Shown piece by piece: positions 52,601 to 60,420 of a DNA stretch of 64,000 bases. How positions within the stretch are numbered: position 1 is the first letter of the stretch; the number at the start of each line of letters is the position of its first letter. The notes below the pieces were generated by a model. It made no database searches and had not been told where the DNA came from. It saw only the letters and a list, made by a program, of their open reading frames with translations. The DNA is taken from positions 58,166,605 through 58,230,604 of the forward strand of contig CM035807.1 of NCBI GenBank assembly GCA_020466095.1. The letters run 5' to 3'. Origin of the DNA: Chlorops oryzae. Taxonomy: Eukaryota > Arthropoda > Insecta > Diptera > Chloropidae. The translations under genes and the position numbers were made by a program.

Positions 52601-54907
52601 ATGCTTGGCATCATAGGCAATAGATGCTGCTTCAAGCCGTCCTCCTACTCTTAATACGCTGTGATCGTCCAAAAAGGGTGCTAGTCCGTTGAGTTGGCTT
52701 GATGCGTCGATAGTTTTGCATGCCTTCAGATTATTAATATCACTTAATAGCTCAGATTGTTGAATTGTCTTAACGATGAATTGCAAGGATGTATATAATT
52801 CAAAAGGACTTAATTCTGGTTGCAGCATGATTGAATGTATTTTCTTGCGTTCAGGACCCTTCTGATGTGGAGGATTTACTCTTTGATGATTGGTCTTCAT
52901 AAGTTGAACAAATTTGATCACATAAGCTATTGTACGTAGCAAAAACTTAAACGAATTCCGATGATTTATGGAGTATAGTAGTTCACTTGAACTATTCTGA
53001 GCCTTGATGATTGCTACGATTGGTTTCTGTTTTAATTCCAATTCAACTGACGATTGAAGAGAACTTGACGATTGTTGAGGCCATTGCGTTTGGCTTCCGT
53101 GGAGAAATAATGGCCCATAAAACCATATGGTATGTGTTCGAAATTTTTCAGTTGAAATTCCCCGTGAAAGAACATCAGCTGGATTATTCTTTGATGGAAC
53201 GTGATGCCATTGAGTTGGCAAGGAAAGCTGTTGAATTTTGCTGACACGATTAGCTACGAATGTATAATATGAGGATGCCGATGATTTAATCCAATTTAAA
53301 ACAATTTCGGAGTCAGTCCAAAAGATTGTTGTAACATCCAAATTTTTAAGATCACCCTTTACTCTTTTAGTTAATTCAGCTCCTAATAAAGCCGCACATA
53401 GCTCCAAACGAGGCAATGTTTGTTTCTTGATCGGCGCTACTCTTGATTTTGCACACAGTAAATTGACTGTTATAGTTCCATCTGTGGCAACTGATCGAAC
53501 ATAAATTGCTGCCCCATACGCCTTTTCTGATGCGTCAACAAACGTATGAATTTGCGTTTTATTTGGTTGTATCGTCTTATGGTTAAAGATGTGCCTGGGC
53601 GCTCTTATGCTGTTCAAACCTGTGAATCCTTTTAGAAATTGGTTCCATTCCAGTTGTAAGTCTTTTGGTAGCTCTTCATCCCAAGATATTTTGAGTTGCC
53701 ATAACTGTTGAGTGAATATTTTGGCCTTTACAATAACTGGACCAAATATTCCCAAGGGGTCAAATATTTTGCCGAGGTCAGAACAAACTGACCTTTTTGT
53801 TGGTGTCTTGTTGGATATTGTTGTGGATGCTCTCCCGCAAAGCTGATCAGTTTTAGGCAACCATATCACGCCCAAGGCCTTTTGTGCTTTATCAATATCT
53901 GAGTCGAAATCGAGGCTTATTTCCCCTTCGTCTAAGGCTGCGCCCGCCAAGAGCTGCGGATGGTTTGAACACCACTTCCTTAGATTGAACCCGGCTTCTC
54001 TAAGCATTGTCGTAAGTTGCGTCTTTGCTTCCAGTGCTGTGCTCAAAAGATCGGCTCCACTAAGGCAATCATCAACGTAGAAATCGTCATGCAGAATGGG
54101 AGCTCCAATTGGATATTTACTCATGCTTGATTGTGCTAAGTGTTGTAAACACCTTGTTGCTAGATATGGTGCTGAAGTAGTCCCATACGTTACAGTAGTT
54201 AGGTGATAGTATTTGATTGATTCAGTTGGATTTTTTCGCCAGATAATTGTTTGAAGATTCTGATCAGCTTCATGAACCAGAATCTGCCGGTACATCTTTT
54301 CAATGTCTGCTGTAAATGCAATACGATGCATCCGGAATCTGAGCAGAATTGCGAATATGTCACTCTGAACGGTAGGTCCAGCATGCAGAACATCATTGAG
54401 TGAGAGCCCCGTCGAAGTTTTTGCTGAACCATCAAATACAACGCGCAGTTTTGTTGTTGTACTGTCTGGCTTCAACACACAATGATGGGGTATGAAGAAA
54501 CTTGGCATCAATAGTTCATCTTTTGGAATTTCCTTCATGTGCCCTAGTGCCTCATACTCATTCATAAAGTTCACATACTGCATTTTTAGGTTCTCGTCCT
54601 TACTGAGACGTCTTTCCAATGAAAAAAAACGTTGAAGGGCTAGCTGACATGAATTTCCAAGCGCAGATACATTTCCCAATCGAGGTAGGTGAACCATGTA
54701 TCTGCCTTCGTGTGTCCTTGCCACAGTTTGAACAAAGTGAATTTCGCATAATCTTTCCGATTCTGTCATTTGTCGTTGTACCTCGTCTGCATCATCCATT
54801 TTCCAGAATTTTTCCACCATTGTTGAAGTTGCAATTTCGTCTTCACTGAAAACTGCGCATGTTGTTGAACTTCTTGCTCTCCAGCTACCTTTCCAGTAAC
54901 TATCCAT
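49622..54907 (-). CDS. BEL2 Pol-Env polyprotein (1761 aa open frame)
   Basis: RT carries Y-V-D-D near residue 277. RNase H (FVDASEKAYGAAIYV near 470) and a Pao-type region follow. Integrase has H2C2 (HEEHNHCG...CIRCTRAK) and DDE candidates in GVDYCGPF (~857), SDNATNFVG and FGGLWEAAVK. The C-terminal module has PGHFIIGEPL. The same frame then goes through a signal-like hydrophobic stretch near 1190 into an env-like domain: a furin-type R-S-R-R near 1293 followed by a hydrophobic segment, Cys and N-glycosylation sites, and a membrane segment near 1715-1735 with a basic tail. This resembles baculovirus F-type envelope proteins of insect retroelements. The true N-terminal parts lie in other frames, so the first Met here is incidental. 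Confidence 0.88.
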   Translation of the reverse strand: MDSYWKGSWRARSSTTCAVFSEDEIATSTMVEKFWKMDDADEVQRQMTESERLCEIHFVQTVARTHEGRYMVHLPRLGNVSALGNSCQLALQRFFSLERRLSKDENLKMQYVNFMNEYEALGHMKEIPKDELLMPSFFIPHHCVLKPDSTTTKLRVVFDGSAKTSTGLSLNDVLHAGPTVQSDIFAILLRFRMHRIAFTADIEKMYRQILVHEADQNLQTIIWRKNPTESIKYYHLTTVTYGTTSAPYLATRCLQHLAQSSMSKYPIGAPILHDDFYVDDCLSGADLLSTALEAKTQLTTMLREAGFNLRKWCSNHPQLLAGAALDEGEISLDFDSDIDKAQKALGVIWLPKTDQLCGRASTTISNKTPTKRSVCSDLGKIFDPLGIFGPVIVKAKIFTQQLWQLKISWDEELPKDLQLEWNQFLKGFTGLNSIRAPRHIFNHKTIQPNKTQIHTFVDASEKAYGAAIYVRSVATDGTITVNLLCAKSRVAPIKKQTLPRLELCAALLGAELTKRVKGDLKNLDVTTIFWTDSEIVLNWIKSSASSYYTFVANRVSKIQQLSLPTQWHHVPSKNNPADVLSRGISTEKFRTHTIWFYGPLFLHGSQTQWPQQSSSSLQSSVELELKQKPIVAIIKAQNSSSELLYSINHRNSFKFLLRTIAYVIKFVQLMKTNHQRVNPPHQKGPERKKIHSIMLQPELSPFELYTSLQFIVKTIQQSELLSDINNLKACKTIDASSQLNGLAPFLDDHSVLRVGGRLEAASIAYDAKHPMVLPYNNPIVRLLFKAKHEEHNHCGPQALLCIIKQQFWPIKGKILARNTVHKCIRCTRAKPHLMEQLMGNLPADRVTAARPFFKAGVDYCGPFMVHYKGRGKRPYKAYLAVFCCFATKAVHLEIVSDLTTEAFIGALKRFTGRRGRCKTLYSDNATNFVGAKNQLEELKDAIYSTTAQTQIKRASSDLGIEFKFIPPKAPHFGGLWEAAVKSAKLLLVKAMASASFTYEEFETITIGVEAILNSRPLTPMSSNPNDLTALTPGHFIIGEPLTSQVNPNRASLKNTLTARWQLVSNAKDEFWKRWHVEYLHELQYRNKWQQRCQNIKEGDMVILKDENLPTMKWPLGRVVHVYKGDDQLIRVADIKTENGVFKRPLQKLAPLFNEGDQNENFELPLKRPSSETSPSKRKLISTSSLVTTLIISLLLMPLALAGSVNITNFDANPGIYFEGIGNTKLISGSWKIFVYYELKPLWSKNKMLDEGIQTLRGLCNKSLDKSCYAFAHQLQQTAEELIQEEDLISPTRSRRAALDIVGNVANALFGVLDSNYAEHMAATINKVNSNEEFLLHLVKNQTSVVDATINILKEDAINTSKHIIELQRAIEQEFNQLGAEHTNLYNSQLMISLVVQLFMLSSHIHKIQADIINALTHSNHGNISPTILTPQQLKREISCIKGHLPVGRALPTDDDDLLHLYKIMKIKAAVTAHRLMFKIDIPLVNHQKFELFHLISIPTVINSTMLSIKPTAQFLAVTNHRDEYVTLSTTDFYKCNEIIDDTFLCPNIQATIRKNSGSYSCEVALFTNRTSSNCKVEHQFNNISLIPTWKPNKWIFAARTATELTAVCGDNVQEVNINGSGTLSIQPDCVIKGAFLTIQGQGITSTIMHLSFPAFGNITSVAEPMELKRVLNFDIHQVNNKLEQLTKVQQQLHADFQFPEEIQPSTLHDVTSYTVIVLIILTILCLSIWKIKTKCQQRAIRLGTPPKPTPRQQNTTALEIV

Positions 54908-55608
54908 CCTAATACTGAATTTTGTAGGTTAGGACATCCAGATTTTAATTTTATTTGTTGCGGCCGAAGTAAATCAGTGTAAAATTCTGCTCCTAGAAGG
55001 ACATCGACTCTTTCTGGTGTGAAGAATTCAGGGTCTGCGAGTTTAATGTTTTTTGGTAGATTCCATTCTGATGTGTCAATATGGCATGATGGCTGTGCAG
55101 ATACTATGTAAGGTAGAATGAACGCTTCTAGCTGTGCTGAATACTTTCCATTTAGTGAATTCAATGCAACATTCACTCGTTGGGTTGACTGTCGGGTGTT
55201 TCGCCCGATTCCTTCAATACAAAGAGATGATTTTGAGGGAGACAGTGCTAGTCTTTTTACAGTCCTCTCGGATATTATGTTGATTTGAGATCCAGAGTCT
55301 AAAAGTGCACGGACTTCGCACCTGCGACCGTTATTCGCAGTTAATCTTATTTTTGCTGTTGCAAGGAGAACGAACTTGTACCCAGCTGATGGTTGATTGG
55401 ATAACGCTACCGTAGCCTGTGTGTCTGTTGCTTTTTCTACAGTTGATTCTTTTTGCTCTGTAGCCACTGTTGACGTGACATTACCTTTGTCATTGGAAGA
55501 CTTAGATTGTTCTAAATGTAATAAAGTATTATGTTTTTTTTGGGCACTTAGAACAAGATCTAGCTGAGCAGCCTTTGGATTGATGGTCGTCTTTAAAGCA
55601 GTTGACAC
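54766..55608 (-). pseudogene. BEL2: aspartic protease region in a shifted frame
   Basis: Open stretch with L-L-D-S-G-S-Q-I-N-I-I (protease active site, near 55290-55320) and a C-terminal block with VLLGAEFYTDLL and LGWIVTGK. It follows gag through an A8 run (near 55540) where one base too many changes frame, and a second shift between about 54850 and 54900 returns to the gag frame. Because gag and pol share a frame and only this piece is displaced, two compensating single-base indels are the simplest cause. Confidence 0.82.
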
Positions 55609-57034
55609 ACAACTTGTGGTTTTGTGTCCATTTAAGTCGTTCTACTGGAGACATCTTTAAGAATTTTCCGCAATAGTAGATCGGGTGACCTTCTTTGCTG
55701 CATACCTTGCATGCCTTAGAGTTGGTTGCTGTGGCCGACGTTGCTGAATCCGCCTTTTCCTTACCCCCAACGGCTTCCAGAGCTTGAAATCGAAGTTCTA
55801 AAAATTTTAGGAAATGTTGTATGCTCTGAAGTTCTCTAGGAGACTGTAATGAAGATTCATATAGAATATGGCTTTGTCGATCCAATTTTTTAACCAGAAT
55901 ATGCAGCAGAAGAGGACTCCATTGATCGGTGTCGACACCTATGTTTTGTAATGCGAGCAAACTTTCATGTATGGTGTCATGAAAATTGCGAACGGTGTTT
56001 TTCTCAGGTGTTAAATTTTTAAGCGCCAAAATCTTTTCAATGATGAATCCAGTAAGTACTCGTTTATTGTTGAAACGTTCTTCTAGAATTGTCCATGCTG
56101 ATGTATAGTTTTCTTCTGTTAGGTTGAGATGTCGTATCAACCTCTCTGCTTCTCCAGTGAGGTTGGTTTTTAAATACCACATTTTCTCTATGTTCTGCAG
56201 TGGTTGTTCATGAATAGTACGCTTGAAAATATCAGAAAAAGTCTGCCATTTCAAGAGATTGCCATCAAACTTCGGTATTGATATTTTTGGTAATTTTATC
56301 TCAGGTCGGCCTCGTGAAGGTGTCTTGGATTCCTTCATCAAGTTGGTGAGAGATGCCAGTTTTTTATGAACTTCACTCTCAATATTTATAAACTCATGCA
56401 TGTCGTATCCTTGTTGTGTTGGATCACTGACATGTTCATGAATTTCAAAGTTTGCTTGTTGAATGTGGTCATAGAGTTTGCTTATTGCATTAATTCCATG
56501 TTCTGGAGATTCGTTTACTGCTGTGCCTTGAAGCAGTCTTGAAAGGGAAGACATCATTGCCTGTTGTCTCCGTATCAAGGGTCCGATTTCATTTGTAGAA
56601 TGCCGGTTGTCCTTTTCAGTAATTGTCCCATTTGACGTAGGGACAGTTTTTGGGATTGCTCCTGACCGCTCATGTGGAGCTGAAGCCTTGAAGTCCAATA
56701 ACGCCTTTTCTAATTGATCTTTAAATTTCTCCACCAGCTCCAGTGTTTGAGTATATTTGTCTTTTGTAAAGTAATCATCGTCGAGTGGAACTGGCTCCAT
56801 CAAGCGAATGTCGTTGTCCACACGCTCAAAGTGCTGCCATGCCCTGTTTATTCGGTTGAGACGTTCTTGGAAATAATCTGCATTGTTCTTTCGCGATGGT
56901 GAATCTTTTTGGTAATTACGGATGATCGTTTTAATGTTTTCCGTAGTAGTTTCTTGTTCCGCCTTTAGCTGCTTAAACTCCTCCATTATGCGTTGTATAT
57001 ATGAAATAAGTTTGTTTGTTGAACTGTTGATCAC
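55529..57034 (-). CDS. BEL2 Gag (501 aa open frame)
   Basis: Starts at the ATG 57034, about 250 bp inside the 5' LTR. The N-terminal coiled-coil-like region is followed by a Pao-type gag domain (LPKISIPKFDGNLLKWQTF near 248-266, WYLKTNLTGEAERLI near 285-300) and knuckles CKVCSKEGHPIYYC, LCVNCFKDDHQSKGC and CSKCP at the end. The frame stops after CSKCPKKT because of the A8 run; without it the frame would run on into the protease. Gag forms the particle and binds RNA. Confidence 0.85.
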   Translation of the reverse strand: MINSSTNKLISYIQRIMEEFKQLKAEQETTTENIKTIIRNYQKDSPSRKNNADYFQERLNRINRAWQHFERVDNDIRLMEPVPLDDDYFTKDKYTQTLELVEKFKDQLEKALLDFKASAPHERSGAIPKTVPTSNGTITEKDNRHSTNEIGPLIRRQQAMMSSLSRLLQGTAVNESPEHGINAISKLYDHIQQANFEIHEHVSDPTQQGYDMHEFINIESEVHKKLASLTNLMKESKTPSRGRPEIKLPKISIPKFDGNLLKWQTFSDIFKRTIHEQPLQNIEKMWYLKTNLTGEAERLIRHLNLTEENYTSAWTILEERFNNKRVLTGFIIEKILALKNLTPEKNTVRNFHDTIHESLLALQNIGVDTDQWSPLLLHILVKKLDRQSHILYESSLQSPRELQSIQHFLKFLELRFQALEAVGGKEKADSATSATATNSKACKVCSKEGHPIYYCGKFLKMSPVERLKWTQNHKLCVNCFKDDHQSKGCSARSCSKCPKKT

Positions 57035-57267
57035 TTGTAGTAGTCCTTCTTTATATGTAAAAAAGATCTGCTATATTTTCAACTGTCCAGCCTTTGATAA
57101 TCCTTCAGGATATAACATACATGCTGACAGTAAGTAACGATCTCGAGTTGCGCGATACTTTACATTCGTGTATACATAAACAGATTTAGTTCGCGACGAA
57201 CTACTTACGAGCTGTATTAAAATTTTCTTGTTCTATTGACGAATCAGAATTCATCAGAAGAGTTCTT

Positions 57268-57285
57268 TGTCCGGGTAGTCACCAA
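57268..57285 (-). promoter_or_regulatory. BEL2 candidate primer-binding site
   Basis: On the minus strand TTGGTGACTACCCGGACA follows the 5' LTR. I could not name the tRNA. Position and the TGG start are the only support. Confidence 0.4.
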
Positions 57286-57716
57286 TGGTTTTTACTTCAA
57301 ATAATTTCTCTTTGAAATTCAAGATAACCTTTGTACAGCATCATGAACTGCAGATATCAGAATTCAAGTTGTACCAAGCAGACATGATAACTTCTGATAT
57401 CACGAAGACAAGTCCCTACAAGTTGATCGATACACTGAATGGTATATACAATTGGGACTCATGAATTTATTAATAAATTTCATTGTTCTATTTACTTGAC
57501 ATTATTTTGCTTAGTATCAATAATAATTTATTAATCAAGAAGCTGCACATATTTAACTTCATTATTGATTAACGCGAAGTAATTCATTTCTGTCTTAAAT
57601 CTTGCTTTGTTGTTTTATATACAAACATATTCATCGCTTACATGCAAAGTTTTCTTCATCATAAATTTTAATGCTGATCGCATAAAATAAACAATATGTG
57701 GATTCAATTCTAAACG
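57286..57716 (-). repeat. BEL2 5' LTR
   Basis: Longer and indel-diverged relative of 49191-49582. Its outer end reads CGTTTAG where the other LTR has TGTTTAG. Confidence 0.8.
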
Positions 57717-57927
57717 CAGTAATGAGTTTCATGTTTTTTTTTTGTTATAATAATTCTTTAATAAATATAATTTTTATGATCCCAATTAAATAATTTTAAA
57801 TTCTCGTTTCAATAAGACATTAAATGAATGATCTTTGTGAGCACTAACAATATTCAACGAGAATTTTGATTATAACGAGAAGTGCTGGCAACATTAGCTC
57901 GATTAAATCGGAATTCTACCTAGTTTA
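57717..57927. other. Flank with the right inverted end of the pogo-like segment
   Basis: Noncoding. Contains CAACGAGAA and ATAACGAGAA words and the terminal stretch 57897-57921 described for the pogo-like segment. Confidence 0.45.
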
Positions 57928-58440
57928 TACATACATACATACATACTACATACATACATACACTACATCATACATACATACATACATACATATACATACA
58001 AATACATACATACATACATACATAATACATACAACATACAATACATACATACATACATACATACATACATACAATACATACATACATACATACATACATA
58101 CATACATACATACATACATACATACATACATACATACATACATACATACATACATACATACATACATACATACAAATACATACATACATACATACATAAA
58201 CATACATACATACATACATACATACATAATACATACATACATACATACATACTACATACATACATACATACATACATACATACATACAACATACATACAT
58301 ACATACATACATACATACATACATACATACATACATACATACATACATACATACATACATACATACATACATACATACATACATACATACATACATACAT
58401 ACATACATACATACATACATACATACATACATACATACAT
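57928..58440. repeat. (CATA)n microsatellite upstream of W3
   Basis: About 510 bp of CATA repeats with scattered one-base losses or gains. Borders the W3 5' end directly. Confidence 0.97.
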
Positions 58441-58995
58441 GCAATGTACAGGGGGCCAATGGGTGTGCACATACAAGGCAACGCTTCTGACCGCCCTCAA
58501 CCTGGCGAAGGCCAGAAGCTATCCTTGTCCCTGGACACACCAAGTCGATTCAACACCTCCTAGTGGTGCCCCTGGATACCCAAGTAGCGCCTGCTGCTGG
58601 GGAACTAAGTTGAACGGCGAAGTTGACGACCTGGAATGCTCATGGACTACGATTTGTTTATACAAGACTGGTGCAAGTGGTGACACGTTGGGAGTCCCCA
58701 TATACTTTCGGAAGCCCGAGAGTTGTAGGGTGATGTGAGCTTGCTCTGCCGAGACGGTAGACACTACTTGTATCAGGAAACAGCCACTTCGGTCCTTGGT
58801 CGGGGAGTGTGTATTGGGCGCAAGGAAGTAGCTTGCGCTGCCCCGGGCGAGCGCTGGTCCGTCCATGTTTTCCGGGACCGGTAAAGCGTAGGCCAGGCCT
58901 CAGGGAACTGGGGTAGGAGATGTTCTCCGAGGGTATACCCGTTCCTGGCTAGTGCGGCCCGCCCCCCTACACACGATGCGCTGTAATAAACCCGT
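58441..58995 (+). other. W3 5' UTR
   Basis: GC-richer than its surroundings, with runs such as GGGGCCAATGGG and GCCCGCCCCCC. It does not resemble the W1/W2 leader. An internal promoter is expected here for this type of LINE. I could not establish a ribozyme fold by eye. Confidence 0.55.
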
Positions 58996-60420
58996 ATGGA
59001 AACTCAAATCAATTTAAATAAGGAGGAAGGAGTAAATATGTTGGAAGTAGACCCGTTTGAGAAGAGCCAGCTGACACCAAGGTCACCAATAACCCTTATG
59101 GTGCCCACGCAACAGCAAAGCTCATCCCCAACGGAGGAAAGAGAAGCAGAAGTCTGCTCACCCACGATGGAAGCGACCACACCCAGTGATGGTAATGGAC
59201 GCAGGCAGGCGGACAGCTCGAATTCCGTAGCGCCGCTACAAAAGTTGGGTGACAAAATAAGGGAGCTAGTTGACTTAATGGAGGAGGGAAGACGAAGATC
59301 GGTTAACCAAACAATGAGGAATGCAATAGAAAGCATCCGACAGCTGTATGAGCTAACGTTGAAGGAGATCAACAAGCAGGAAATCGCGAGAGACGGAAAA
59401 GAGACCAGAGAAACCTCTACGCAGACACTCCCAAAACAGCAGGGAAACGGGAGACAACCAAACAAAAAAGGGAAGGAAGTCGAAAAAAATCGAGGAAATA
59501 GGAGACCGACTTCGAAAGAGACACTCGAAGTAGCCAATAAGCAAAGAGTGACTCAAGAGGTTGAAAATCGAAACCCAAGGGGTAGCGCTGACAACCAGAG
59601 AGCCGCTCAGAATGAAGGAAGTAGTAGGCCTAAGGTAAGCGCCAAGGTATCCGAGGAGTGGATACAACACCGCAAGAAAAGGAGGAAAAAACGCCCTGTA
59701 CCACGACCAAGACCGGATGCGGTTGTTATACGACAGAAGGGCGAGCTAACGTACGCGGATATTCTGCGGAAGGTTAAGTCCAATCCCAAGGGGGGTGGAA
59801 TAACGGAGGCTACATCCAGGATCCGTCGAACGCAAAACGGACAACTGCTTATAGAGCTAAGCTCAACCGGAGCAGAGACAGAAAGGATTCGGCATGAAAT
59901 CGAAGGAATCATAGGAAACGAAGCAGAAGTAAGAGCACTCACACACAGAGCAGCAGTGGAAATCAGAGACCTCGACGAGATAACATCGAAGGAAGACATC
60001 TGTGATGCGGTCAAGGCAAAATTTGATGTAGAACTAAGGTCGGCCGACATCCTGAACCTACGTCAGGCTTATGCAGGAACCCAGACAGCAATGATTTTGG
60101 TAGCCGCAGAAGCATCCAAAAAAATGTTAGAGGTCGGGAAAATCAAAATAGGCTTGGTGATATGCAGAATCAGAGAGAAGATCCAGATGAAGAGATGTTT
60201 TAGGTGCCTTGAATTCGGTCATATGGCCCGGGCCTGCAAAAGCTCGGTAGACAGATCGAAACTCTGCAGAAAATGCGGTCAGGAGGGCCACGTTGCCAAA
60301 ACTTGTGGCAATGAAGCCAAGTGTATGTTCTGCGTCTCAAAAAACGCAGCCAACAGCAGACATGTGGCGGGCAGTAAATTTTGCCCAACCTTCAGAGCGG
60401 CATTAAATAAACGGCAATGA
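58996..60420 (+). CDS. W3 ORF1: gag-like nucleic-acid-binding protein (474 aa)
   Basis: The N-terminal ~240 residues are charged and low-complexity. The conserved core begins at LTYADILRKVKS near 251, matching W1/W2 VSYADILKRMKS. The C-terminus carries CFRCLEFGHMARAC (~400), CRKCGQEGHVAKTC (~424) and CMFCVSK...CPTF (~445). The stop overlaps the ORF2 start (ATGA, 60417-60420). ORF1 proteins of R1-clade elements bind RNA and in related elements help bring the complex to the target repeat. Confidence 0.92.
   Translation: METQINLNKEEGVNMLEVDPFEKSQLTPRSPITLMVPTQQQSSSPTEEREAEVCSPTMEATTPSDGNGRRQADSSNSVAPLQKLGDKIRELVDLMEEGRRRSVNQTMRNAIESIRQLYELTLKEINKQEIARDGKETRETSTQTLPKQQGNGRQPNKKGKEVEKNRGNRRPTSKETLEVANKQRVTQEVENRNPRGSADNQRAAQNEGSSRPKVSAKVSEEWIQHRKKRRKKRPVPRPRPDAVVIRQKGELTYADILRKVKSNPKGGGITEATSRIRRTQNGQLLIELSSTGAETERIRHEIEGIIGNEAEVRALTHRAAVEIRDLDEITSKEDICDAVKAKFDVELRSADILNLRQAYAGTQTAMILVAAEASKKMLEVGKIKIGLVICRIREKIQMKRCFRCLEFGHMARACKSSVDRSKLCRKCGQEGHVAKTCGNEAKCMFCVSKNAANSRHVAGSKFCPTFRAALNKRQ

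Larger units (their letters stand above)
49191..57716 (-). mobile_element. BEL2: BEL/Pao element with fused env-like domain (minus strand)
   Basis: Two LTRs (49191-49582 and 57286-57716) bound a gag-protease-RT-RNase H-integrase-env coding region read leftward. The layout is like the env-bearing roo-type BEL elements. The LTRs differ strongly in length (392 against about 431 bp) and by many small indels, and no target duplication is visible. Two frameshifts split gag/protease/pol, but the 1761-codon pol-env frame is open. Confidence 0.88.
47528..57921. mobile_element. Segment with pogo/Tigger-like inverted ends splitting the (CATA)n array
   Basis: The left end CAGGAGATTTCCGATTTAAC (47528-47547, then GAG) and the reverse complement of the right end (57921 to 57897) share AGG.AGA.TTCCGATTTAA and CGAG. 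Several AACGAG/CTCGTT words follow inside both ends. Both sides border CATA repeats, so the segment may be a Tc1/pogo-type element inserted in the array that later took in a hAT-type element and BEL2. No transposase is seen. The TA target duplication is not clear. Confidence 0.45.

Noticed and set aside
55535..55550. Programmed frameshift at the A8 run between BEL2 gag and protease
   Set aside because: Reading on would need a +1 change, unlike the usual -1 slippage on A runs, and a second compensating shift follows near 54.87 kb; chance or sequencing indels are simpler.
58441..58560. HDV-like ribozyme at the W3 5' end
   Set aside because: Some related LINEs carry one, but I could not establish the required pairings by eye.
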